Part shown: in pieces, positions 14,680-21,715 of the stretch
How the letters are laid out: each line of letters begins with the position of its first letter
Position numbering within the stretch: the stretch's first letter is position 1
Source of the DNA: JAYZDF01 sp036337945
GTDB taxonomy: Bacteria > Myxococcota > Kuafuiibacteriia > Kuafuiibacteriales > Kuafuiibacteriaceae
Direction: 5' to 3'
Assembly: GCA_036337945.1 (NCBI GenBank)
Contig: JAYZDF010000032.1
Span: forward strand, 1 to 24,864
DNA length: 24,864 nt
Notes under the pieces: model-generated
The model's database searches: none
What the model was told of the DNA's origin: nothing
The model's input: the letters and a program-made list of their open reading frames with translations, nothing else
Made by a program: the position numbers and the translations under genes

Positions 14680-15984
14680 TCATCCCTCAGTGATCAAGAG
14701 GTTGACTACACACATTTCATCATTGGTTCCTTCACCCCAGTTTACGTCTTTCGCTTCCCGACACTTACCGTCACTGCATTTTTGATTCGACTGAGAATTG
14801 TCGAAAGTGCAGCTCAGTTTCAGTAGGTCACCATTTTTGAATGAAAAAGGTTCTTCTAAAAAATACTCTTGTTGCCAATCAAAGTCCCACTTCTCGATAT
14901 TGAGAAGCGTACTTGAATCCTTCACCTGCGGCAGGATCGCAACTTCTCCATTTATACCGAGTGTGTGCATATGGAACATCAACCCATGGATTTTGAAGCC
15001 ATTTGAAAAGTCCATATCCTGGATAAAGAGTTCAAAGAACTCTCGAGGGTCGTCGCGAATTTCGTGCACCACATTTTTCTCACCCGCGGGGATAAGCATG
15101 TTACCAAAAACCCAATCAATATTGAGAAAGGGGGCATACACTGCTCGCTTAGACACCGAGTTGCTAAGTTGAAACTGAAGCTTCGTTTGATCAGGTTTAG
15201 GGTCTGATGTTGTTGAATTATAGTGAATTTGCAAAGCCAGATACGAACCTGGTTCAACGGCAATACCAATATTATCGGGCAAAACGGCGGCATCTCTGCC
15301 CGGAATCCATGCTGAGAGCAGCAGTGTTGGTATTTTTGATTCGATGGCTCCAGAAGGGCCCCCAAAACAGGTGTATCCGTTACCTGGCTCTGCTGCATCC
15401 CAAGTCTTAATCTGGTCTACAAAGCTTGGAGGAATCAAATAAACGGCAATATGATGAACGATATTTGGGTTTCCTGGGATAGCGTTAAATCCGGTGACAA
15501 ACGTTTTCGACTCCTTTGTCCACGGAATTGCAAAACAATGATAGTCATCTGGACGAGTCTTAGGAGTGTATGGTTCAGGAACTGAGAGTTCTAGGTCTAC
15601 GCGAGCCAGTCCATCTGAGTCAGCAGTCATGTTTACGCTATCAGATTTGTTTTCTCCGGCAAGAGTTCCATGAGTAATCCAGTCATTAATGATCTGAATT
15701 TGCTCATCGCTGAGAGAAGGGTCCTTGCGATATTTAACATCCGCATCTTTCGCGAGCCAAGGCGGCATCGAGCGAGACGTTACAGCTTGCTGGATGGCCG
15801 GAGCTAATGCTCGAACTTCTTCATATGTGTCGAGATTAAACGGAGCAATACTACCGTCGGAATGGCACGAAACACACCGAGCATCAATGATGGGCTTTAC
15901 ATCTGAGAAATAGGTTGGAGCATTTGAGCTGCAAGCGCACACAAATACGATCAAAACTCCAAGCTGCTTCTTGATAGAATTCAT
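14680..15984 (-). CDS. Lipoprotein fusing a haem c domain to a type II copper monooxygenase (PHM/DBM-like)
   Basis: An exported redox enzyme of 434 residues. Signal and lipobox VCAC (Cys18) come first. Residues ~25-110 form a mono-haem domain with CVSCH (37-41) and MPPW Met73 as probable distal ligand. Residues ~148-430 match copper type II ascorbate-dependent monooxygenases (peptidylglycine and dopamine hydroxylase family). All six copper ligands can be placed: His177-His178 (HHIAVYL) and His254 (LQIHYNS) for one copper, His338, His340 (FHMH) and Met424 (DEMCVV) for the other. The haem domain probably delivers electrons to the copper centre in place of ascorbate. It is the first gene of a minus-strand operon with MAPEG, TauE and DUF1853. 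TATAAA ends only 2 bases before the ATG. Substrate unknown. Confidence 0.92.
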   Translation of the reverse strand: MNSIKKQLGVLIVFVCACSSNAPTYFSDVKPIIDARCVSCHSDGSIAPFNLDTYEEVRALAPAIQQAVTSRSMPPWLAKDADVKYRKDPSLSDEQIQIINDWITHGTLAGENKSDSVNMTADSDGLARVDLELSVPEPYTPKTRPDDYHCFAIPWTKESKTFVTGFNAIPGNPNIVHHIAVYLIPPSFVDQIKTWDAAEPGNGYTCFGGPSGAIESKIPTLLLSAWIPGRDAAVLPDNIGIAVEPGSYLALQIHYNSTTSDPKPDQTKLQFQLSNSVSKRAVYAPFLNIDWVFGNMLIPAGEKNVVHEIRDDPREFFELFIQDMDFSNGFKIHGLMFHMHTLGINGEVAILPQVKDSSTLLNIEKWDFDWQQEYFLEEPFSFKNGDLLKLSCTFDNSQSNQKCSDGKCREAKDVNWGEGTNDEMCVVNLLITEG

Positions 15985-16124
15985 TATTTATACCGGATTT
16001 TAACGACCTTGGCGTGATGCGTTACCACGATTGTTTTAGTTTAGACAAATCGACGGATTTTTAGAGGCCAGACACTAGCATTTTGAGCCTATTTCTAGCT
16101 ATTTTGGCGTTGGGTTGGGAGATT

Positions 16125-18176
16125 ATGAAGATACTCTGCGCGAAGTTAGTCATTGCAATATTTGCTAGCGTGGCAAATTCATCTTGTTCGTCGAGAAATT
16201 CTGACTGCACCACAACGAGTGTTTGTCGGACTAAAGGCATGTGTACTGCAGATGACGACGGTCAATGTAGTGTGATCTCTCAGGCCGGGTGCTTACAAAC
16301 AATCGGATGTAGGCAAAATGGGGTCTGTGAATACTCTTCATATCGAAACGCCTGCGTTGTTGCAGCGTTAGACAAAGTAACTAAAAACTCGGTACTAACT
16401 GGGAATCCTGAGACTCAAGAAAGCGAGCTTCAAGCTCTCGTACGCACTAGAATTATTGAAATAATCGGTGAACAAATGGTCGATATTCCTGAGGGCGATG
16501 TTGCATTCGGTCAGCATAAGTTGCCAGGAGTACCAGAAAAACCAGGATTGAAGGTGCAGATCGAGAAGTCGCTACAGCTATCGAAGTATGAAGTGACGCA
16601 AGAATTATATGAACTAGTCACACAATCGAATCCTTCAAAGGTACGCGGTCTGAATATACCAGTACATAACGTTTCGTTTGCTGACGCAGTATTGTTTCTC
16701 AATCGATTATCAAAATTGTTAGAATTTTCTCCGGCTTATTATTTCGATGATGAAAGAGAGGCATGGATTTGGGACCACTCTTCACTTGGTTTCCGGATGC
16801 CGACGGAAATGGAGTGGGAGTACGCTGCAAGGGCAGGGGAGACCTATTTCTACGCCGGCTCGAATAACGTTACAGAGGTCGGGCAATGCGATAAACTCAA
16901 ACAGGTGGGGACAAAAAAGCCGAACGCATGGGGCTTTTACGATATGTCATGCAATGCAGCTGAACTTGTATGGGGAAAAAAGCAAAGCAGGTCAGATGCC
17001 TATAATCTTAAGAAACGTGCCAAGAGCATTGCGTTCCTTTCGGCTGAAATCGATACGCCAATCAAAGGACGCTTCCTTGGCGTGTGCAAGAACTGTGGCT
17101 CTGGAGCGATATATAGTGTGCAGTTCATGCCTCAGTCAGGTGGTCTTGAACTCAAGAGTGAAATGGTAGGACTTCGCATAGCGAAGACCAAAGCGACAAC
17201 AAAACGAAACAAAGTAACAGAGCTTGATTTGACGAATAAGTGTCAAAAGTCAGAGGGGTGTCGAGAGCATGGTCAATGTTTTCCAGCCTCAGAGGATTCA
17301 TGTGTTGTCTCAGCTGCTTGGATGTGTAGGCAATCTGAAGATTGTCGCTCGCGTGGGAGATGTACTTTTGAAAAAAATCAGTGTGTTGCGACTCAAGCGC
17401 AAGATTGTCGTGACTCAAAAGATTGCGAACGTGCTTGCACCTGTGAACTGAACTCAAGTCAAAAGGTTTGTGTAGCACGCTCTAAAACATGTTGCGAAAA
17501 TCAAGCTGCTTGTTCAAGCCAAGGGCTATGTAGCGTAGACCAAAAACGAACAGCATCGATATGCGTAGCGCAGAACGACGGAGATTGCGAGAACAGCGAA
17601 GTCTGCTCCAAAGAGGGGCGATGTAAAGCTAAAAACGGGGCCTGCGTAGTCACAGATGCAACCTGCCGTTCACAACCAGCGTGCCTTGCTGAAGGGCTCT
17701 GCTTTGAGGTCAACGGAAAATGTCAGGCACGCGATTGTCGTGCTGAATTTACAGATGTCTGCTCTTTTTATGGACGCTGTACAAATGAAAACTCTCGATG
17801 TGTTGCAATTGCTGACGTGCAGTGTAAAAAATCAGCTGTTTGCTTACTTTATGGACAGTGTGAAAAAGGCGACTTTGGCAAATGTCGTGTTCCGAAGAAA
17901 GGACTTCCCGACGGCTTTGTGACACCCGATAGTTATTGTCAGCATTCGTTGAAAGTATTTTCAGAAGAGGTAATGCGGCAAAAAAAGCGGCCTCCAACAA
18001 AATTCCAACGGTCAAAACATGTCAGAGATTGTAGCTTGCAAATCAGAACCAGGTTGTCTTTGAAAAATCGCTCGCTGTTTCAGAGATTAGGGCGATGTAC
18101 ATTACAAGCTGCCACAAGAAGTGGGATTGTTGCCTGTGAAAGAGGTACCCCTTTTGAGCGGCAAGCGCAGCCTTAG
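16125..18176 (+). CDS. SUMF1/FGE-domain protein embedded in ten tetra-cysteine repeats
   Basis: An exported protein of 683 residues. Residues 110-355 are a SUMF1 (formylglycine-generating enzyme-like) domain: YEVTQELYELVTQSNP, FRMPTEMEWEYAARAG (223-238), VGTKKPNAWGFYDMSCNAAE and the closing VGLRIAK. The usual GNVWEW and RGGSW motifs are degraded, so catalysis is doubtful. Two repeats before and eight after it follow C-x5-C-x5-C-x(6-10)-C, often with Gly two residues before the third Cys and Val after the fourth (for example Cys488/494/500/507 and Cys567/573/579/587); one repeat (428-449) has altered spacing. These should form disulfides outside the cytoplasm. The ATG at 16125 has GGGAG 4-5 bases upstream; the frame extends to a TTG 14 codons earlier. 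The signal peptide ends near SSC (Cys21), a poor lipobox. The last ~90 residues look non-homologous to the repeats (see findings). Confidence 0.85.
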   Translation: MKILCAKLVIAIFASVANSSCSSRNSDCTTTSVCRTKGMCTADDDGQCSVISQAGCLQTIGCRQNGVCEYSSYRNACVVAALDKVTKNSVLTGNPETQESELQALVRTRIIEIIGEQMVDIPEGDVAFGQHKLPGVPEKPGLKVQIEKSLQLSKYEVTQELYELVTQSNPSKVRGLNIPVHNVSFADAVLFLNRLSKLLEFSPAYYFDDEREAWIWDHSSLGFRMPTEMEWEYAARAGETYFYAGSNNVTEVGQCDKLKQVGTKKPNAWGFYDMSCNAAELVWGKKQSRSDAYNLKKRAKSIAFLSAEIDTPIKGRFLGVCKNCGSGAIYSVQFMPQSGGLELKSEMVGLRIAKTKATTKRNKVTELDLTNKCQKSEGCREHGQCFPASEDSCVVSAAWMCRQSEDCRSRGRCTFEKNQCVATQAQDCRDSKDCERACTCELNSSQKVCVARSKTCCENQAACSSQGLCSVDQKRTASICVAQNDGDCENSEVCSKEGRCKAKNGACVVTDATCRSQPACLAEGLCFEVNGKCQARDCRAEFTDVCSFYGRCTNENSRCVAIADVQCKKSAVCLLYGQCEKGDFGKCRVPKKGLPDGFVTPDSYCQHSLKVFSEEVMRQKKRPPTKFQRSKHVRDCSLQIRTRLSLKNRSLFQRLGRCTLQAATRSGIVACERGTPFERQAQP

Positions 18177-18177
18177 C

Positions 18178-20436
18178 TTATTTTTGTTGAAGTGCTTGCA
18201 CCACTGTATAGGTTGTTATGTTCACGATCTCCTTTACGCCCGCACTCACTGGTATCACGTTGACGGGACCACCCATTCCTACCAGTAAAGGCCCTAGAGC
18301 CTCCGCGTCAGTCAGGTTCTCGAGTAACTTATAGGCAATATTTCCGGACGTGAGGTCCGGGAATATCAGCACATTAGCTGGTCCGGTCAGAGTGCACATC
18401 GGAAAATCATTCGACATTTTTCGCCAACTGACAGCTGTGTCTGCTTGCATTTCTCCATCGACTTGGAGGTCCGGGCGGCGATTTCGAATGATCTTGATCG
18501 CGTCGCGAACTACGCTCACTCGCCCATCATTATAATGCTCGCCGAAATCCGAATAGGACAAGAGGGCTACGCGGGGTACTTCCCCGAATGTTTCTGCGAC
18601 TGTTGCGGTATTGAGAGCGATTTCTGCCAGCTGCTCGGCGTTTGGTGCGATGTTCACAGTACAGTCACCAAAGAAAATCTTTCGGTCCTTAAACAGCATT
18701 GCATATGCCCCTGATACTAGGCCCGAATCTTCACGTAGACCAAGAACCTGTAACGCTGGCCTTACGGTATGTTTATAGGGGCGTCCGAGTCCGCCGACCA
18801 TTCCGTCTGCGAGTCCTGCTCGAACCATCATTGAACCGTACCATGTGGCAGAACGAAGATTCATCCTGGCAGAGGGATGGGTCATCCCTTTTCTACCACG
18901 TAGCTTCCAAAGTGCTTTGGCCAACTCGTCAAAGCGCTCCCCAGGAACGATATCTTCAATCTCCATTTTGGTAATATCGACGTCCACTTCTTTGGCCCGT
19001 TCTTCAATGCCTTCTTTACGGCCCAACAAAATTGGTACGCAGATTCCTTCGTCAATGAGGATTTGAGCGGCACGTAGCATTTGGCGGTTGCGTCCATCAG
19101 GAAAGACGATTCTTACTTTTTCGGCTGTATTTCTTGCTCGTTGCATGAGCGGACGCATGATGCCGCGTGCACGCTCTACAATCTGATGCAATGACTCTTT
19201 GTATGCTTCGTAGTCGGAGATTGGTTCGCGTGCGACGCCTGATTTTTCAGCGGCTTTCGCAACTGCGGGCGCGACCCAGGTCAGCACACGTGCGTCAAAT
19301 GGTTTAGGTATGATGTAGTCCGGTCCAAAGCTAAGGTTTGTGAGGCCATAGGCTCCCAGTACGTTATCGGGCACATCTTCTCGTGCGAGTTCGGCAAGCG
19401 CTTGGGTGGCCGCGACTTTCATCTCTTGCGTAATTTTTCGAGCTCGACAGTCTAATGTACCTCGGAATACGAATGGAAAGCCCAATACATTATTTACTTG
19501 ATTCGGATAATCGCTACGGCCCGTTGCTAAAACTGCGTCAGGTCGTGCTGCCTTTGCATCTGCGTATGGTATTTCGGGGTCCGGATTAGCCATTGCGAAA
19601 ATGATAGGCTTTGCGGTCATACCTTTGATATCTTCGCCGGTGAGTACATCTCCAACCGATAGTCCAATGAATGCATCTGCTCCATCGAGAGCCTCTTTAA
19701 GTGAAGCGTATTCTCCTTCACATGCAAACGCTTGTTTTGACTCTGGAAGGCCTTCGCGAGATTTTGTAATTGCTCCACGCGAATCGAACATGACAATATT
19801 TTTACGATTTAGACCGAGAGCAATATAAAGTTCTGCGCAAGCGATAGCCGCGGCACCGGCTCCATTAATGACGAGCTTTAGGGTTGAGATATCTCGTTTT
19901 GTGAGCTCAATAGCGTTGATAAGAGCAGCAGCTGATATAATCGCAGTTCCATGTTGATCGTCATGAAAAATAGGAATGTCGAGTTCTTCTTGTAGTCGTC
20001 GCTCTACTTCGAAACACTCCGGCGCTTTAATATCTTCTAGATTAATGCCGCCAAAGGTGGGGGCTAAGGCTTTGACAATCGAAACCATCTCGTCAGCGGT
20101 TTGTGCGTTCAGCTCAATATCGAAAACATCAATGTCGGCAAATTTTTTGAAGAGATTAGCTTTCCCTTCCATGACAGGCTTGCCAGCCTCAGGGCCAATA
20201 TCACCAAGTCCGAGTACAGCGGTTCCATTTGTGACGACCGCAACCAGATTTCCTTTAGCTGTGTAGCGGAAGACGTCGTCAGGATTGGCGTGAATTGCTC
20301 GGCAGGCTTCGGCGACGCCTGGTGTGTAGGCTCGAGACAGGTCTCTTTGGCTCGACAAAGGTTTCGTCGCATTGACTTCTATTTTTCCTGGTCTGCCACG
20401 GTGATGATAATCTAAAGCGTCTTGTTTTTCTGACAT
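18178..20436 (-). CDS. maeB: NADP-dependent malic enzyme with C-terminal phosphotransacetylase-like domain (MaeB type)
   Basis: Oxidatively decarboxylates malate to pyruvate with NAD(P)H formation, in the cytoplasm. From the chosen start it has 752 residues, close to E. coli MaeB (759). The order is: malic N-domain with SRAYTPGVAEACRAI, TNGTAVLGLGDIGPEAGKPV and DVFDIEL; metal site GGINLEDIKAPECFEVE and IPIFHDDQHGTA; NAD(P) fold VINGAGAAAIACAELYI; then a ~320-residue phosphotransacetylase-like region with MVGGLGRPYKHTVRPALQ, which in relatives senses acetyl-CoA and is not catalytic. AAAGGA (20442-20447) lies 5 bases before the ATG at 20436. An in-frame ATG 39 codons upstream gives an extension unlike the family and is not favoured. 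The stop lies 1 base from the convergent stop at 18176. Confidence 0.96.
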   Translation of the reverse strand: MSEKQDALDYHHRGRPGKIEVNATKPLSSQRDLSRAYTPGVAEACRAIHANPDDVFRYTAKGNLVAVVTNGTAVLGLGDIGPEAGKPVMEGKANLFKKFADIDVFDIELNAQTADEMVSIVKALAPTFGGINLEDIKAPECFEVERRLQEELDIPIFHDDQHGTAIISAAALINAIELTKRDISTLKLVINGAGAAAIACAELYIALGLNRKNIVMFDSRGAITKSREGLPESKQAFACEGEYASLKEALDGADAFIGLSVGDVLTGEDIKGMTAKPIIFAMANPDPEIPYADAKAARPDAVLATGRSDYPNQVNNVLGFPFVFRGTLDCRARKITQEMKVAATQALAELAREDVPDNVLGAYGLTNLSFGPDYIIPKPFDARVLTWVAPAVAKAAEKSGVAREPISDYEAYKESLHQIVERARGIMRPLMQRARNTAEKVRIVFPDGRNRQMLRAAQILIDEGICVPILLGRKEGIEERAKEVDVDITKMEIEDIVPGERFDELAKALWKLRGRKGMTHPSARMNLRSATWYGSMMVRAGLADGMVGGLGRPYKHTVRPALQVLGLREDSGLVSGAYAMLFKDRKIFFGDCTVNIAPNAEQLAEIALNTATVAETFGEVPRVALLSYSDFGEHYNDGRVSVVRDAIKIIRNRRPDLQVDGEMQADTAVSWRKMSNDFPMCTLTGPANVLIFPDLTSGNIAYKLLENLTDAEALGPLLVGMGGPVNVIPVSAGVKEIVNITTYTVVQALQQK

Positions 20437-20441
20437 AATGT

Positions 20442-20447
20442 TCCTTT
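20442..20447 (-). promoter_or_regulatory. Shine-Dalgarno AAAGGA deciding the malic enzyme start
   Basis: AAAGGA (then A) on the minus strand is followed by 5 bases and the ATG at 20436. It selects this start over the in-frame ATG at 20553. The 148 bases between this start and the DUF2237 stop show only weak promoter-like hexamers, such as TTTGGA, an 18-base spacer and TATGCT. Confidence 0.7.
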
Positions 20448-20584
20448 GCTTGGTCTCGCGCGAAGCATAATTGAAACTGTAGGAGCCTCCAAAGGGGGCA
20501 TCTCGCAAATTAGCCTCTTCTTTTCGTAGGTATGCCCTATTTTTGGTTGTCATCGCGCGAGGCTCTCTAAAGACTTAGGGTTTA

Positions 20585-20962
20585 CTAGTGATTTGCCTCT
20601 GTGATTGCGTATGGGAGTAAATCTTCCAGCGAAACAATTTCTAAGGCTTTTTCGTGCGTTCCCTCAAGAAATACTGGTGGCGCCTTCCCTGCCACTAACG
20701 CCTCTTTCCAACGAGAAGCGCACAAACACCATCGTTCTCCCGGTTGCACCCCAGGAAAACGAAATCTGGGAACGGGCGTACTTAGGTCGTTTCCTACTGA
20801 CTTTGTAAAATCCAGGAATTCGGCCGTTGCTTGCACGCAAATCACGTGTAACCCACGATCGTTTTCGTCCGTGGAACAGCACCCATCTCGTTTCCAGCCG
20901 GTAAGAGGGTTCAATGAACAAGTCTTTAGGATGCCGCCCAAGACGTTTCGATCTGTAGCCAT
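20585..20962 (-). CDS. DUF2237 family protein
   Basis: A small cytoplasmic protein of 125 residues, matching the uncharacterised DUF2237 family over its whole length. Conserved segments include NVLGGILKTCSLNPLTGWKRDGCC, GLHVICVQATAEFLDFTKSVGNDLSTP, FPGVQPGERWCLCASRWKEAL and PPVFLEGTHEKALE, with four family cysteines, so a metal or redox role is possible but unproven. The ATG at 20962 has no Shine-Dalgarno; a -10-like TACAGT lies 5 bases upstream. It precedes malic enzyme on the same strand and may share its transcript. It is divergent from the cyclase-domain gene. Confidence 0.93.
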   Translation of the reverse strand: MATDRNVLGGILKTCSLNPLTGWKRDGCCSTDENDRGLHVICVQATAEFLDFTKSVGNDLSTPVPRFRFPGVQPGERWCLCASRWKEALVAGKAPPVFLEGTHEKALEIVSLEDLLPYAITEANH

Positions 20963-20967
20963 GATGA

Positions 20968-20995
20968 ACTGTATGCCACACTTTTTTAGGGTCGA
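20968..20995 (-). promoter_or_regulatory. Candidate leaderless promoter of the DUF2237 gene
   Basis: On the minus strand TCGACC (20995-20990), a 16-base spacer and TACAGT (20973-20968) each match sigma-70 consensus at 4 of 6 bases. The -10 ends 5 bases before the ATG, so the transcript would begin at or next to the start codon. Confidence 0.3.
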
Positions 20996-21091
20996 CGATC
21001 TGTTTTTGAGATTCCCACCTGACCTATAAACATTGGTAATTTACCTCTGCAGTCCTTGAATCTCACACCGAGCTGAACAACAGTGATTAAC

Positions 21092-21715
21092 ATGAATATT
21101 TCGTCTAAACAGTCGTTTTATAAGGCTCTAGACTCTCGTGGTACGACGGAGCAAGAACGCGCGTCCTTCGATAAACTCATAAAACAACAGTGTGAGCAAA
21201 CTGCTGCTGTTCTCATAACTGATCTCTCTGGGTTCACACGCACAACCAGAGAGCATGGCGTTATTCATTTCTTATCACTCTTTCGAAAGTGTCAGAAAAT
21301 TTGTCTGCCTATCATTCAGCGACATCATGGAGAATTAATGAAGGATGAAGCTGATGACCTCTTTGCCTTATTTGCTTCGCCAAAGGATGCCATCGAGGCG
21401 GCTCATGAGATGCAAAAAGAAATTTTCTTCGCTAATCGAACAGCTGCAGAAACTGACCAAATAGGACTAGCCGTCGGCATTGGCTATGGTTCCTTACTCA
21501 GATTTAGCGATGATGCTTTCGGTGACGCTGTCAATATTGCGTTCAAGCTTGGAGAAGATCTTGCTTCGGCGGGAGAGATTAGAATAGGGGACTCAGCCTA
21601 CCAAACTGCTATCGCTGAAGGCCTATCCATCGCAAAAGCGAAAGTATCCGAGCTGCAAACAGCGAGCGTGAGCCGTGCAGACCTACCGCACGTCATCATG
21701 ACCCTTGAGTCCTAA
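21092..21715 (+). CDS. Class III adenylate/guanylate cyclase-homology domain protein
   Basis: A soluble protein of 207 residues whose core (35-170) is a class III nucleotide cyclase homology domain, the fold that makes cAMP or cGMP from ATP or GTP as a dimer. Seen: VLITDLSGFT with metal Asp44; Lys84 and Asp88 in KDEADDLFALF (the K-x3-D motif for purine and metal binding); VGIGYGSLL; FGDAVNIAFKL with Asp145 and Asn148. The transition-state Arg of the N-x3-R motif is Lys152 here, so activity may be low or absent. No sensor or membrane domain is attached. GTG 21083 is an alternative start; neither has a clear Shine-Dalgarno. TATAAA at 21025-21030 is a possible -10. The last 4 bases overlap the end of the convergent gene. 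Confidence 0.88.
   Translation: MNISSKQSFYKALDSRGTTEQERASFDKLIKQQCEQTAAVLITDLSGFTRTTREHGVIHFLSLFRKCQKICLPIIQRHHGELMKDEADDLFALFASPKDAIEAAHEMQKEIFFANRTAAETDQIGLAVGIGYGSLLRFSDDAFGDAVNIAFKLGEDLASAGEIRIGDSAYQTAIAEGLSIAKAKVSELQTASVSRADLPHVIMTLES

Noticed and set aside
20437..20553. 39-codon N-terminal extension of the malic enzyme from an in-frame ATG at 20553
   Set aside because: The sequence is unlike MaeB N-termini, and AAAGGA 5 bases before the ATG at 20436 gives a family-length protein.
20601..21029. 142-codon plus-strand open frame opposite DUF2237
   Set aside because: The minus-strand frame matches DUF2237 along its whole length; the opposite frame is Arg/Ser/Pro-rich shadow sequence.
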